A DNA stretch of 64,000 nt from Ramlibacter cellulosilyticus. GTDB taxonomy: Bacteria; Pseudomonadota; Gammaproteobacteria; Burkholderiales; Burkholderiaceae_C. The notes beneath the pieces were generated by a model, which was not told the DNA's origin, searched no databases, and saw nothing but the letters and a program-made list of their open reading frames with translations. The translations under genes were made by a program, and so were the position numbers. Positions 43,981-51,935 of this stretch are shown piece by piece. The first letter of the stretch is position 1. Every line of letters begins with the position of its first letter. The stretch spans positions 186,001 to 250,000 of the forward strand of contig NZ_JACORT010000001.1 in assembly GCF_014297465.1 (NCBI RefSeq). Direction: 5' to 3'.

Positions 43981-44540
43981 GCAAGACCACACATTTCCTG
44001 TTCTTTGCCGCCGCTTCGCTTGCGGCGCCTGCTTTCGGATGCGACTTGCCCGACGTACAGGCGAGTGTCAACGAGGCACTGGGTGCACGCGAACGAGCAG
44101 GTGCTACGGTCACGCGCGCCGTGCGCGACGACCTGCTCAAGAAGTCGTGCGATGCTGCGAAGCAAGTGGTCGAGGAAAGGCGTGCGACCACGCAAGTCGT
44201 GGCGGGCAAGTTGCCGAACGTCGTTGCCAAGCACCTAGAGAGCCAGCTGGATCCTTCGGCTTCGGTGCAGACGGTCAGTGCGCTGCTGCGCAAGGAGCTG
44301 GGCGCTTCGGGCCTGTTCCGGCCGGCCGCACGCACTTACGCGATCGTGAAAGTCGCATACCAGGTCAAGGCGGACTGGATCGACGTAGCGGGTGAGCGGT
44401 TCAACCCGGCACGGGCAGAGCTCGTCGTGCCCATAGGCGCGTTCAGGCTGGCTGGGTTCGTCGGAGGTACGCAGGTATGCCGAGCCGAGGCGACGGTCGC
44501 TGCCGGCCAGCCCGAGACGATCACCTGCAGTGCGCGATGA
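43977..44540 (+). CDS. secreted hypothetical protein in metalloprotease operon
   Basis: A 187-residue protein. MSKTTHFLFFAAASLAAPAFG is a signal peptide with an AFG-C cleavage-like site, so the mature protein starts near Cys22. The rest is mostly helix with strands at the end (TYAIVKVAYQVKADWIDVAGERFNPARAELVVPIG); three cysteines remain. No family is recognised. It overlaps the metalloprotease stop and the next ATG by 4 bp each. It could be a substrate, partner or inhibitor of the protease; that is a guess from coupling only. Confidence 0.7.
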   Translation: MSKTTHFLFFAAASLAAPAFGCDLPDVQASVNEALGARERAGATVTRAVRDDLLKKSCDAAKQVVEERRATTQVVAGKLPNVVAKHLESQLDPSASVQTVSALLRKELGASGLFRPAARTYAIVKVAYQVKADWIDVAGERFNPARAELVVPIGAFRLAGFVGGTQVCRAEATVAAGQPETITCSAR

Positions 44541-45022
44541 AACGTTTCTGGCTGCCACTGTTCTACGTCATCCTCGTTGTCGGAGCGTCCATCGCATCGG
44601 GGTTCGTTGCGGATACAAGCGTGTTCACCCCGGACATCAAGCTGGCCGACCCGGGCAAGTCCACGCTGGACTATCTGGGCGAGATGATCAAGCTGGCCAC
44701 CTCGCTGAACACAGCCATGTTCGGTGCCGCCGCGGCGCTCGCAATCAAGGGGAGAGAATGGAGTGCCCGATGGGGTGCGCTCGAGAGTGGGCTCGTCGTT
44801 GCGGCATTCGTTGCAGGAGCCATCGCCTACTACGGGATCTACCTCAGTCAGGTCACGATCCTCGAGATGGTGCAGGTGGGCGCCATCAGCCTCGAGCGCT
44901 CACGATTGAAGGTGGCGCTTGCGATCCAGTACTACGCGGTGCTGGTTGGGGTGTTCCTTCTCGGCTTTCTTTTCGTCCTTCTCTTGGGCGAGCGCACCGG
45001 GCCGAAGCCACCGGGCGGCTGA
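44537..45022 (+). CDS. hypothetical four-helix membrane protein in metalloprotease operon
   Basis: A 161-residue protein with four likely membrane helices: LPLFYVILVVGASIASGFV, LATSLNTAMFGAAAALAI, SGLVVAAFVAGAIAYYGIYL and YYAVLVGVFLLGFLFVLLL. No family is recognised. It is the last gene of the coupled trio with the metzincin and the secreted protein, joined by ATGA overlap. It converges with the triple-domain gene across 31 bp. It may anchor or export a partner. Confidence 0.7.
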   Translation: MKRFWLPLFYVILVVGASIASGFVADTSVFTPDIKLADPGKSTLDYLGEMIKLATSLNTAMFGAAAALAIKGREWSARWGALESGLVVAAFVAGAIAYYGIYLSQVTILEMVQVGAISLERSRLKVALAIQYYAVLVGVFLLGFLFVLLLGERTGPKPPGG

Positions 45023-45053
45023 GACCAACGGACTGCTATCCCAGCGACCCTCG

Positions 45054-47681
45054 CTACCTCGCCCGACTCCTCATATCGATCACCTCCCGCCGATTCCGCA
45101 GCGCGCTCCCCGACCGATGGAACTCCATCTCCGGCATCGCGGCGGCAGGCTGCCTGGCCTTCGCAGCGCCCGCGACGCCGAACGACACGATGCGCCGGAA
45201 GGTCGACGCCACCGTGGCAGGGTCGTCGTCGAAGGCACCGTGGGCCATCGCCGTCGACAGCTTGTCGCGGTCCGGTGCGATGACCAGCTCGTGCGGCCCC
45301 CGCAGCAGCGGACGCACGGCGTCGAGGAACTTCTCCATCCCGAGCAAGGGCACGCCGTCGTCCCGGAAGAGGGGAATGCGGGGCTGCTTCTCGAAGGCGT
45401 TGGAGACGAGGTAGAGGAGCGACTTGTTGTAGATGTGGGCGCAGTGGTCGTCCTGCTCCACCTTGTCGCCCAGCACGTACAGCGCGAACTGGCCGATGCG
45501 CTGCTTCTCCAGGGCGGGCCGGTAGTGGTCCTCGAAGACTTCCATGTTGCAGGCCGGAGCCCACAGCGTGCAGGTCGCCACGTCGATGCCCGCCGCACCG
45601 AGCTGCGTCAGCAGCGGTGCCAGCAGGATGGAACCCGCGCTGTGCCCGACCAGGTGCACCTCGATCGGGCCGAGCGTCTTCTGCAAGCCGGCCAGGTGCT
45701 TCACCACCGCCAGGGCGCCGCCGCCCGCCTTGCTGGCCCGCAGAGCGTTCTCCTTCATCTCGTCCCAGGACGCCTTGCCGGTCAGCACGCGTGCGAGGGG
45801 TTCGAGTGCGTCGTCGAGCCGGTCCAGCATGAAGTCCTTGGCTGCGTCGAGCACGCCCTCCGGCCGGCGGCGGCGCACCGCATCCTGGAGCATGTTGGTG
45901 ATGGTCGTCCAGTAGTCCGTCTTCCAGATGAACGCCAGCGGGTACACCTCGCCTTCGAGCAGGGCCGGGCGGTAGTCCGCCAGGCGCTGCACGGCGTCGG
46001 CCTCGCTCACCAGGCCGCCGTGCGCGTACAGCAGGATGCGGCGCTTGCCCCAGCCCTGCGTCACGCGCGGGATGTCCTGCTTGAAGATGGTGGCGAGGCC
46101 CGACTCGCTCGTGCCGTAGTCGCCACCCGGGCGCAGTTCCCCGTCGTTGCCGATCGCGACGATGTGCGGCCGCAGGTCGGAGAAGGCATAGGCGACGGAT
46201 TCGCGCGCGGCCGCCGAGTGCGCGGTGGCCGTCGACTCCGCGGTGCGCAGGATCACGGGCGCGCCCAACCGGGCGACCCAGACGTCCGTGCCGTTGCGCA
46301 GCCAGTCGTCGTAGCTGATGCGCGCGAAGCCGCCGAAGCCCCAGTCCGGGCCCCACGAGTTCTGCAGCCAGAAGCCTTCGTCGTCGAAGGCGACGATGGC
46401 GAACGCGTGCCCGCCGAGCACCTTCTCCGACATGCGGATGATCCCCCTCTCGTCCACCTCGTCCCAGCCCTGGTGCACCGTGCAGGTCGCATAGAGGATG
46501 CCCACCTCCGCGATCGCCGAATGCATCGCCACGATGTCCTTGTGGTTGACGCGGAAGTAGGCGCCGAGCGGTCGGCGCCGTGCCTCGGAGGTGCGCTCGT
46601 CGGTGAGTTCCAGGCCGGTGTCCTTGCCTTCGGAGGAGTAGATCGACTCCGGACAGACGCCGTGCTTGTGCCATCCCTTCATCGCGCCGCGGGCGCTGGA
46701 CCCGTCGTACTTCTCGCCCGGCCATTCGTCGTAGCGCTTGGCCAGGTGGTACAGCATGCGGGGGCTGACCGGCACGGCGTCCGGGATCACCTTGCGGCGC
46801 AGGAGCAGGTAGTTGCACACCGTCGCGAGGCCGTAGCCGGTGCACGCGCCCTCCTGGCCCTGGTCGAGGATGGGCACGGCAACATCGAGGTAGTCGCCGA
46901 GCGGGATGTGCGTGGGCACCTCGATCAGCGTCGGCACGTACATGATGTCGCGGAAGTCCAGCGTGTCCCGCCGCACGTCGAGGTTGCGCGCGGGCTTGCC
47001 CTTCGCCGGAGAGGGCGCCTTCTTCGCTCGTGCGGGAGGCGCGAGCTCGCGGACGGCCTCCGCGCCACGCTCCAGTGCTTCGGCCGGTGGGGCCGCCTTC
47101 GCCGCGCGGGGCGCTGCCTGCACCGGGAACACGGGGGCGAGCACCTGCAGGGCGATCTCGTAGAAGCGCTTGCGGTCCTCCAGCCCGTTGATCCCGCCGT
47201 TGATGCGGCGCGTGATGCCCTCGAAGTCGTCCGCATCGGCCAGGGCGTTCAGGCCGTTGCGGTTCCAGAACTGGCCGGCGACGCGGAAGCCGACGCTGGC
47301 GCTTGCCGCCTGGTCGGGGTCGCTCACCAGGTCCAGGTCCAGCAACTGGCCGTAGGTGGCGTAGTTCGCGCGTCCCGTGACCTGGATCGGTCCGCGCCCG
47401 CGATAGCGGAAGCCGTCGCCCTTCTGCGTGTTGCCCAGGCGCTTGGAGAGCGTGGTCACGGGCTCGTAGCGCTTCTGCGCCTCCGTGGGGCCCCACAGCT
47501 CCTGCATGAACCGGAACTGCCCCGATTCGTGCGCCAGCTGCGCGACGAAGGCCGCCGCCCGCCGCAGGTTCTGGTCGATCCCGAACTCGCGCATGGCGGC
47601 CTCGAGGTGCGGCGCGAAGTCCTTGAGGCGTTGCCGCGAGGCCTGGCGCATGATCTGTTCCAGATGGCTGGCGTCCAGCAT
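45054..47681 (-). CDS. triple-domain enzyme: GH19/lysozyme-like, papain-like peptidase, alpha/beta hydrolase
   Basis: An 875-residue protein from an ATG with AGGAGA upstream. Domain 1 (about 1-185) is like glycoside hydrolase 19: AHESGQF with Glu52, then GDGFRYRGRGPIQVTGRANY near 88-107. A Pro-Ala-Lys linker covers 186-235. Domain 2 (about 236-475) is papain-like: QGQEGACTGYG with Gln274 and Cys280, GGHAFAIV with His425, and NSWGPDWG with Asn441. Domain 3 (about 545-800) is an alpha/beta hydrolase: LYAHGG at 551-556 and VGHSAGS with Ser681. No signal peptide is seen. All three active-site sets look intact. This would break cell-wall glycans, peptides and an ester; its role and export route are unknown. 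Confidence 0.8.
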   Translation of the reverse strand: MLDASHLEQIMRQASRQRLKDFAPHLEAAMREFGIDQNLRRAAAFVAQLAHESGQFRFMQELWGPTEAQKRYEPVTTLSKRLGNTQKGDGFRYRGRGPIQVTGRANYATYGQLLDLDLVSDPDQAASASVGFRVAGQFWNRNGLNALADADDFEGITRRINGGINGLEDRKRFYEIALQVLAPVFPVQAAPRAAKAAPPAEALERGAEAVRELAPPARAKKAPSPAKGKPARNLDVRRDTLDFRDIMYVPTLIEVPTHIPLGDYLDVAVPILDQGQEGACTGYGLATVCNYLLLRRKVIPDAVPVSPRMLYHLAKRYDEWPGEKYDGSSARGAMKGWHKHGVCPESIYSSEGKDTGLELTDERTSEARRRPLGAYFRVNHKDIVAMHSAIAEVGILYATCTVHQGWDEVDERGIIRMSEKVLGGHAFAIVAFDDEGFWLQNSWGPDWGFGGFARISYDDWLRNGTDVWVARLGAPVILRTAESTATAHSAAARESVAYAFSDLRPHIVAIGNDGELRPGGDYGTSESGLATIFKQDIPRVTQGWGKRRILLYAHGGLVSEADAVQRLADYRPALLEGEVYPLAFIWKTDYWTTITNMLQDAVRRRRPEGVLDAAKDFMLDRLDDALEPLARVLTGKASWDEMKENALRASKAGGGALAVVKHLAGLQKTLGPIEVHLVGHSAGSILLAPLLTQLGAAGIDVATCTLWAPACNMEVFEDHYRPALEKQRIGQFALYVLGDKVEQDDHCAHIYNKSLLYLVSNAFEKQPRIPLFRDDGVPLLGMEKFLDAVRPLLRGPHELVIAPDRDKLSTAMAHGAFDDDPATVASTFRRIVSFGVAGAAKARQPAAAMPEMEFHRSGSALRNRREVIDMRSRAR

Positions 47682-47842
47682 GGTCCGTCTCCTGAGAGTG
47701 GCAGCCGAGCGGCAGGGACTTGCCGCGTCCGACCGCAACGGTGCCCGCGCAGGCGTCGGCCAGCATCATCCGTTCGGCTGAGTGCCGTGGCACCTTCACG
47801 GGATGGCGAGCCGCCGCAGCACCGAGCCTCTATGCTGCACGC

Positions 47843-48340
47843 ATGAACCCCAAGTCCCTTCTCGTCGTCTATCACTCGATGACGGGGGGAACCGAACAGA
47901 TGGCCCAGGCCGCCGCCGAGGGGGCGCGCGCGGAACCCGGCGTGCACGTCCGCCTGCTGCGCGCCCCGGAGGCGCAACCCGAGGACGTGCTGGGCGCGGA
48001 CGGCTATGTCTTCGCCACGCCCGAGAACCTGGCCGCGATGGCCGGGCTGATGAAGGACTTCTTCGACCGGTGCTACTACGCCGCGCTCGACCGCGTGAAC
48101 GGCCGTCCCTACGCCTTGCTGGTGTGCGCCGGCAGCGACGGCCAGAACGCCGTCCGCCAGGTCGACCGCATCGCGACCGGCTGGAGGCTGCGCTCCGTGG
48201 CGCCGGCGCTGATCGTGTGCACCCATGCGCAGACACCCGAGGAGATCGCGCGGCCGAAGCAGATCGCCGAGGCCGACCTCGCGCAATGCCGTGAACTGGG
48301 AGCCGCGCTGGCGGCGGGGCTGGCGCTCGGGGTGTATTGA
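47843..48340 (+). CDS. flavodoxin-like / NAD(P)H-dependent oxidoreductase family protein
   Basis: A 165-residue protein starting MNPKSLLVVYHSMTGGTEQMA. The SMTGGT loop at residues 12-17 is the FMN phosphate-binding loop of flavodoxin-fold proteins. The later part, GYVFATPENLAAMAGLMKDFFDRCYY near 53-78, matches the NADPH-dependent FMN reductase and WrbA type of fold. It transfers electrons via FMN. It diverges from the triple-domain gene with 161 bp between. The longer frame from 47720 covers the promoter region. Confidence 0.82.
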   Translation: MNPKSLLVVYHSMTGGTEQMAQAAAEGARAEPGVHVRLLRAPEAQPEDVLGADGYVFATPENLAAMAGLMKDFFDRCYYAALDRVNGRPYALLVCAGSDGQNAVRQVDRIATGWRLRSVAPALIVCTHAQTPEEIARPKQIAEADLAQCRELGAALAAGLALGVY

Positions 48341-48497
48341 TGGAGGCGGAGCCCGGGTCCATGCGCCGTTGGTAGGCACGCGTCGCGGTCGCGCCTTCAC
48401 GGGACCGGTGCCGACGCACATCGCCGAAGCGCGCGATGGAAGCGCGGGCGCCGCCGCCGTACAAACACGCTCCTTCGACGTCACCCAGGAGCGCAAC

Positions 48498-48872
48498 GTG
48501 AATCGAATCGTTCTGGCACTTGCCCTCGCGACGACCCTTTCCGTCCATGCCCAGGATGCCGCCCCGCCCGACGGCAAGTGGGACGTGACATGGCAGGCGC
48601 CCAACGGCCAGTCGCGCACGGGCGCGCTGGAACTGCAGGGCGGCAATGGAACCTGGAGGTCCGTGGGCGTGATGCGCGGCGCGGACGCGTGCATCACCCG
48701 GCCCGCGCCGGCGAAGGTGGAGGTCCACGACGGGCAGCCTCACCTGCTGGTGGCGCGGTCCCAGGTCCTCGCGGGTTGCCAGGACAACCTCCTGAAGCTC
48801 ACGGTGGAGGCCGACGGCGGCATGAAGTCGGCCTGGCCGGACGGCCGGCCCATCGTGTTCAGGAAGCTGTAG
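48498..48872 (+). CDS. secreted hypothetical protein
   Basis: A 124-residue protein from a GTG with AGGAG six bases upstream. The signal is MNRIVLALALATTLSVHAQ (residues 1-19). The mature part has two cysteines and a beta-rich look: GKWDVTWQAPNGQSRTGALELQGGNGTWRS, which fits a small beta-barrel lipocalin- or OmpX-like fold. No family is recognised. It lies 157 bp after the flavodoxin gene and converges with the Gdx gene. Single gene. Confidence 0.7.
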   Translation: MNRIVLALALATTLSVHAQDAAPPDGKWDVTWQAPNGQSRTGALELQGGNGTWRSVGVMRGADACITRPAPAKVEVHDGQPHLLVARSQVLAGCQDNLLKLTVEADGGMKSAWPDGRPIVFRKL

Positions 48873-48882
48873 CGGCCGCGGC

Positions 48883-49203
48883 TCACGCCGCCGAGAACAC
48901 CTTCAGGCCGACGATCCCCGCCAGGATCAGCGCGATGCACGCGAGGCGCGCCACGGTGGCGGGTTCGCCGAAGAGGACGATGCCCAGCACCACGGTGCCC
49001 ACCGCGCCTATGCCCGTCCACACGGCGTAAGCGGTGCCGACGGGCAGGTGGCGCATCGCGAGTCCGAGCAGGACGACGCTGCCGACCATGGCGGCGGCAG
49101 TGCCCACGCTGGGCCACAGGCGCGTGAAGCCCTCCGTGTATTTCAGGCCGATGGCCCAGGCGATCTCGAGGAAACCGGCGACGGTCAGAAGAATCCAGGG
49201 CAT
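48883..49203 (-). CDS. gdx: guanidinium exporter Gdx (SugE), SMR family
   Basis: A 106-residue protein with four membrane helices, the size of small multidrug resistance proteins. [30 protein letters not shown] at residues 3-32 carries the central Glu13 that binds guanidinium and protons, and the [18 protein letters not shown] part is diagnostic of the Gdx/SugE branch rather than EmrE. It exports guanidinium in exchange for protons as a dual-topology dimer. A guanidine-II (mini-ykkC) riboswitch lies just upstream, which strongly supports this identity. Single gene. Confidence 0.95.
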   Translation of the reverse strand: MPWILLTVAGFLEIAWAIGLKYTEGFTRLWPSVGTAAAMVGSVVLLGLAMRHLPVGTAYAVWTGIGAVGTVVLGIVLFGEPATVARLACIALILAGIVGLKVFSAA

Positions 49204-49219
49204 GGCCCTCGCTCCACTT

Positions 49220-49260
49220 GGGGCCGTCCCCGTCGATGCTCCGGTGGGGTCGTCCCCACC
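49220..49260 (-). promoter_or_regulatory. guanidine-II (mini-ykkC) riboswitch upstream of gdx
   Basis: Read on the minus strand, the first hairpin is GGTGGGG-ACGA-CCCCACC (49260-49243) and the second is GGGG-ACGG-CCCC (49231-49220), with an 11-nt linker. Two hairpins with ACGR loops near the start codon define the guanidine-II riboswitch, which binds guanidinium and opens the ribosome site. Here the second hairpin ends 16 nt before the gdx ATG, and GGAGCGAGGG follows it as the ribosome site. The loops are exact matches to the class consensus. Confidence 0.92.
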
Positions 49261-49361
49261 CGCACGATTCTAGGGGCCGCGCGCAAGCGCGTGGCGCGCC
49301 GGGTCAATGGATTGGCGCCGGCGGTCATGCGCTGCCGCGTCCCTGCGCGCAGACTCGCGGC

Positions 49362-50204
49362 ATGACACGTTACCTGGAACACGAAGGCGGCCGCATCGCC
49401 TGGGACGACACGGGCGGCACCGGCCGCGTCATGCTGGCCATCCCCGGCATGGGCGATCTGCGGTCCGAGTACCGCCTGCTGCGCCCGCTGCTGCAGCGCG
49501 CCGGCTGGCGCGTGCTCACGATGGACGTGCGCGGCCACGGCGAGAGCTCCGCGCGCTGGGACGACTACTCCGCACGCGCGGTGGCACGCGACGCCGTGGC
49601 CTTGCTGGAGCACATCGGGGCAGAGGATGCGGTGGTGCTGGGCAACTCTTTCGCGGCGGGTTCGGCGCTGTGGGCGGCGCGCATGGCCCCTGCCCGTGTC
49701 GGTGCCGCGGTGCTGCTCGGGCCCATCGTGCGCGACGCGAAACCTTCCATGCTGATGCGCGCTGCAGTGGCCGCGGGTTTCGCGGGACCGTGGCGGGTCT
49801 GGTTCTGGACGACCTACTGGAACAGCCTGTTCCCGCTGTGCAAGCCGGCGGACCACGCGTCCGCCCGGGCGGCACTGGCGCGCAACCTGCGCGAGCCGGG
49901 TCGCATGCAGGCCCTGCGCACGATGGTGGGGCTCTCCAAGGCGGACACGGAGGCCATGTTGCCGGAGAGTCGCGTCCCCGCGCTGGTGGTGATGGGCACG
50001 CGCGACCCCGACTTCCCGGATGCCGCCGCCGAAGCGCAGTGGCTGGCGACGCGCATCGATGCCGCCGTGATGGACGTCGAGGGTGCCGGCCACTACCCGC
50101 ACCTCGAGGCGCCGGACCGGGTCGCCGCGAGGATCCTGGAATTCGTGCAGGTCAGCGCGCAGCCGCGCGGGCCGCAGCCGGCGTCCGTCCCGTCCAGCGC
50201 TTGA
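49362..50204 (+). CDS. alpha/beta hydrolase
   Basis: A 280-residue protein. VLTMDVRGHGESSARWDDYS near residues 48-67 and VVLGNSFAAGSALWAARMAPARV near 90-112 carry the HGES-type turn and the nucleophile in GNSFA; the catalytic Asp and His are likely in MGTRDPDFPD and GAGHYPHLEAP near 205-250. It is a general ester or ether hydrolase fold of unknown substrate. Start chosen at MTRYLEHEG; the longer frame to 49218 overlaps the gdx leader. Its 3' end overlaps the convergent AraC gene by 53 bp. Confidence 0.87.
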   Translation: MTRYLEHEGGRIAWDDTGGTGRVMLAIPGMGDLRSEYRLLRPLLQRAGWRVLTMDVRGHGESSARWDDYSARAVARDAVALLEHIGAEDAVVLGNSFAAGSALWAARMAPARVGAAVLLGPIVRDAKPSMLMRAAVAAGFAGPWRVWFWTTYWNSLFPLCKPADHASARAALARNLREPGRMQALRTMVGLSKADTEAMLPESRVPALVVMGTRDPDFPDAAAEAQWLATRIDAAVMDVEGAGHYPHLEAPDRVAARILEFVQVSAQPRGPQPASVPSSA

Positions 50205-51159
50205 ATGCGCGGTGGAAGGGGCTGGGTTCCGAGAACCCGAGCAGGTAGGCCACCTCGCCGATCGCCAGTCCCCGGTCCGCGACGTAGCGCAGGGCGAGTT
50301 CCCTGCGCACCTGGTCCACCAGCTCGGCGAAGCGCACGCCTTCCTGCAGCAGCTGGCGCTGCAGGCTGCGCTCGCTCAGGTGCAGGCGGCGTGCGGCGTC
50401 GGGCAGCGAGAGCGGACCGGTCGCCAGTTGCGCGGCAATCTCCTGCCGCACCCGGGATGCCACCGACACCTGCGCCGGCGGCAGGGCGGCGAGCAGGTGC
50501 TCTGCGTGCCGGGTCACGATGCGCGACAAGGCCGGGTCCGCCGCGGGCAGCGGTGCATCGAGCATGGCGTCGTCCAGGGTCACGGCGTTCACGTCGCGCG
50601 AGAACGCCGGCAGGACGCCGAACACCTGCTCGTACGCCGCGGGATCGCCGAGCGCCGCATGGGCGAACTCCACGGCGTGCACCGCGAAGCGGGGGGAGAG
50701 CTGCCGGCCGATCACCGCCAGCGACGCGAGCGTGAATTCCGCGGCCTGTGGACAGGCCGGCCGCGTCGCACCGAGCCGGTGTTCCACCCGCAGCAGCCTG
50801 CCGCGCGGCTGCAGGTCGAAGGTGGCGAGGTCGTGCACCAGCCGGTTGTAGCGCGCCAGGCGGCGCAGGCTCTCGCGCAGCGTGGGCGCGGTGCGCACGG
50901 CGTAGTCCAGCACGTCGAACTGGCCCGGCCGCAGCGACTGCGCGGCGTGCAGCCCGAACTGCGGGTCCTCGCAGGCGGTCGCGGCCTGCTCCCAGAGCGC
51001 TTCCTCCGTGGCCAACGGCACGCGGGCATCGGGGTCGGCCAGCACGGCGTCCGCGATGCCCGACGCATGCAACTGGCGGGCGAGCGAGACGCCCCGCGCC
51101 TGCGCGGCGGCGGCGATCAGCGAGAGGACGCGGGCGGAAACCGTGGGGGCTGGGGCCAT
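50152..51159 (-). CDS. AraC family transcriptional regulator with arabinose_bd domain
   Basis: A 335-residue protein. The N-terminal 200 residues match the PF12625-type ligand domain (starting MAPAPTVSARVLSLIAAAAQARGVSL). Two helix-turn-helix units close it: LSLPDAARRLHLSERSLQRQLLQEGVRFAELVDQVRRELA and LAIGEVAYLLGFSEPSPFHRAFKRWTGRTPAA. The OruR/ORF6N-like layout is common in Comamonadaceae for regulating acyl or alcohol catabolism. It converges on the hydrolase gene with a 53-bp overlap and likely regulates genes nearby. Confidence 0.92.
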   Translation of the reverse strand: MAPAPTVSARVLSLIAAAAQARGVSLARQLHASGIADAVLADPDARVPLATEEALWEQAATACEDPQFGLHAAQSLRPGQFDVLDYAVRTAPTLRESLRRLARYNRLVHDLATFDLQPRGRLLRVEHRLGATRPACPQAAEFTLASLAVIGRQLSPRFAVHAVEFAHAALGDPAAYEQVFGVLPAFSRDVNAVTLDDAMLDAPLPAADPALSRIVTRHAEHLLAALPPAQVSVASRVRQEIAAQLATGPLSLPDAARRLHLSERSLQRQLLQEGVRFAELVDQVRRELALRYVADRGLAIGEVAYLLGFSEPSPFHRAFKRWTGRTPAAARAAAR

Positions 51160-51197
51160 CAGCGGCGCGAGTGTGCCACGGGCTCGATAATGGTCCC

Positions 51198-51935
51198 GTG
51201 TGCAGCAACTACCAGCCCGTCACCCGCAAGGACCGGCTCCTGAAGTTCTTCGGGGTCGAGCGCGAGCGTGACGACGCGCCGGTGGACACCTGGCCCACGG
51301 GGCTGGCGCCCTTCATCCGGCTCGCGCAGGAAGGCTCGGGCAACCGGCGCATCGTGCACGACGGCGTGTTCGGCCTGCTGCCCGCGTTCGCCAAGGAGCT
51401 CGCGTACGGCCGCCGCACGTACAACGCGCGCAGCGAGACGGTGCACCAGCTTCCCAGCTTCCGCGACAGCTGGCGGCGCGGCTGGCGCTGCATCGTTCCC
51501 GCCGAAGTGGTGTACGAGCCGTTCTTCGCGCACGACACGGCGAAGGCGGAACGCTGGGCCATCTACCAGCCGGGCGCGGTGCCGCTGGGCATCGCCGGCA
51601 TCTACACGCAGTGGACGCACCCGGAAGGCCACGAGCTCTTCTCGTTCGCGATGCTGACCGTCAACGCGGACGACCACCCCTTCTATTCGCGCTTCCACCG
51701 CCCCGGCGACGAGAAGCGCATGCCGATCTTCCTGGACCCCGAGGACTACGACGCCTGGCTGGCGTGCCCCGTGAAGGAAGCGCCGAAGTTCTTCCGGCAG
51801 TGGACGGGCGAGCTGCTGGCGGAAGCCGCCCCGCTGCCGCCGCGCGCGCCGCAGGCCAGCAGCGTGCGCACGAGCCGCCCGCAGGCGCCGCCGCCACCGG
51901 CACCACCTCCGCCGGAGCAGGACGGGCTCTTCTAG
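51198..51935 (+). CDS. SRAP domain protein (SOS response-associated, YedK/HMCES-like)
   Basis: A 245-residue protein from a GTG, so the mature N-terminus is Cys2 (M/V-CSNYQPVT), the residue that forms a covalent bond with abasic sites. Other SRAP marks are YNARSETVHQ near 75-84 (Asn) and VPAEVVYEPF near 98-107 (Glu). The usual catalytic His in the HDRxP motif is not at its place: the motif here reads GDEKRMPIFL, with the nearest His three residues before (FHRPG). The C-terminus is a long proline-alanine tail. SRAP proteins shield abasic DNA during replication and the SOS response. The stop overlaps the AmpC-like stop by 4 bp. Confidence 0.87.
   Translation: MCSNYQPVTRKDRLLKFFGVERERDDAPVDTWPTGLAPFIRLAQEGSGNRRIVHDGVFGLLPAFAKELAYGRRTYNARSETVHQLPSFRDSWRRGWRCIVPAEVVYEPFFAHDTAKAERWAIYQPGAVPLGIAGIYTQWTHPEGHELFSFAMLTVNADDHPFYSRFHRPGDEKRMPIFLDPEDYDAWLACPVKEAPKFFRQWTGELLAEAAPLPPRAPQASSVRTSRPQAPPPPAPPPPEQDGLF

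Noticed and set aside
45054-47681. Calling the triple-domain protein a type VI secretion effector with an immunity gene
   Set aside because: No VgrG, PAAR, Hcp or obvious immunity gene lies nearby; the next genes are a convergent membrane protein and a divergent flavodoxin-like protein.
44919-47846. Open frame of 975 codons opposite the triple-domain gene
   Set aside because: The minus-strand product has three clear enzyme active sites and a ribosome site. The plus-strand translation is composition-biased and without motifs.
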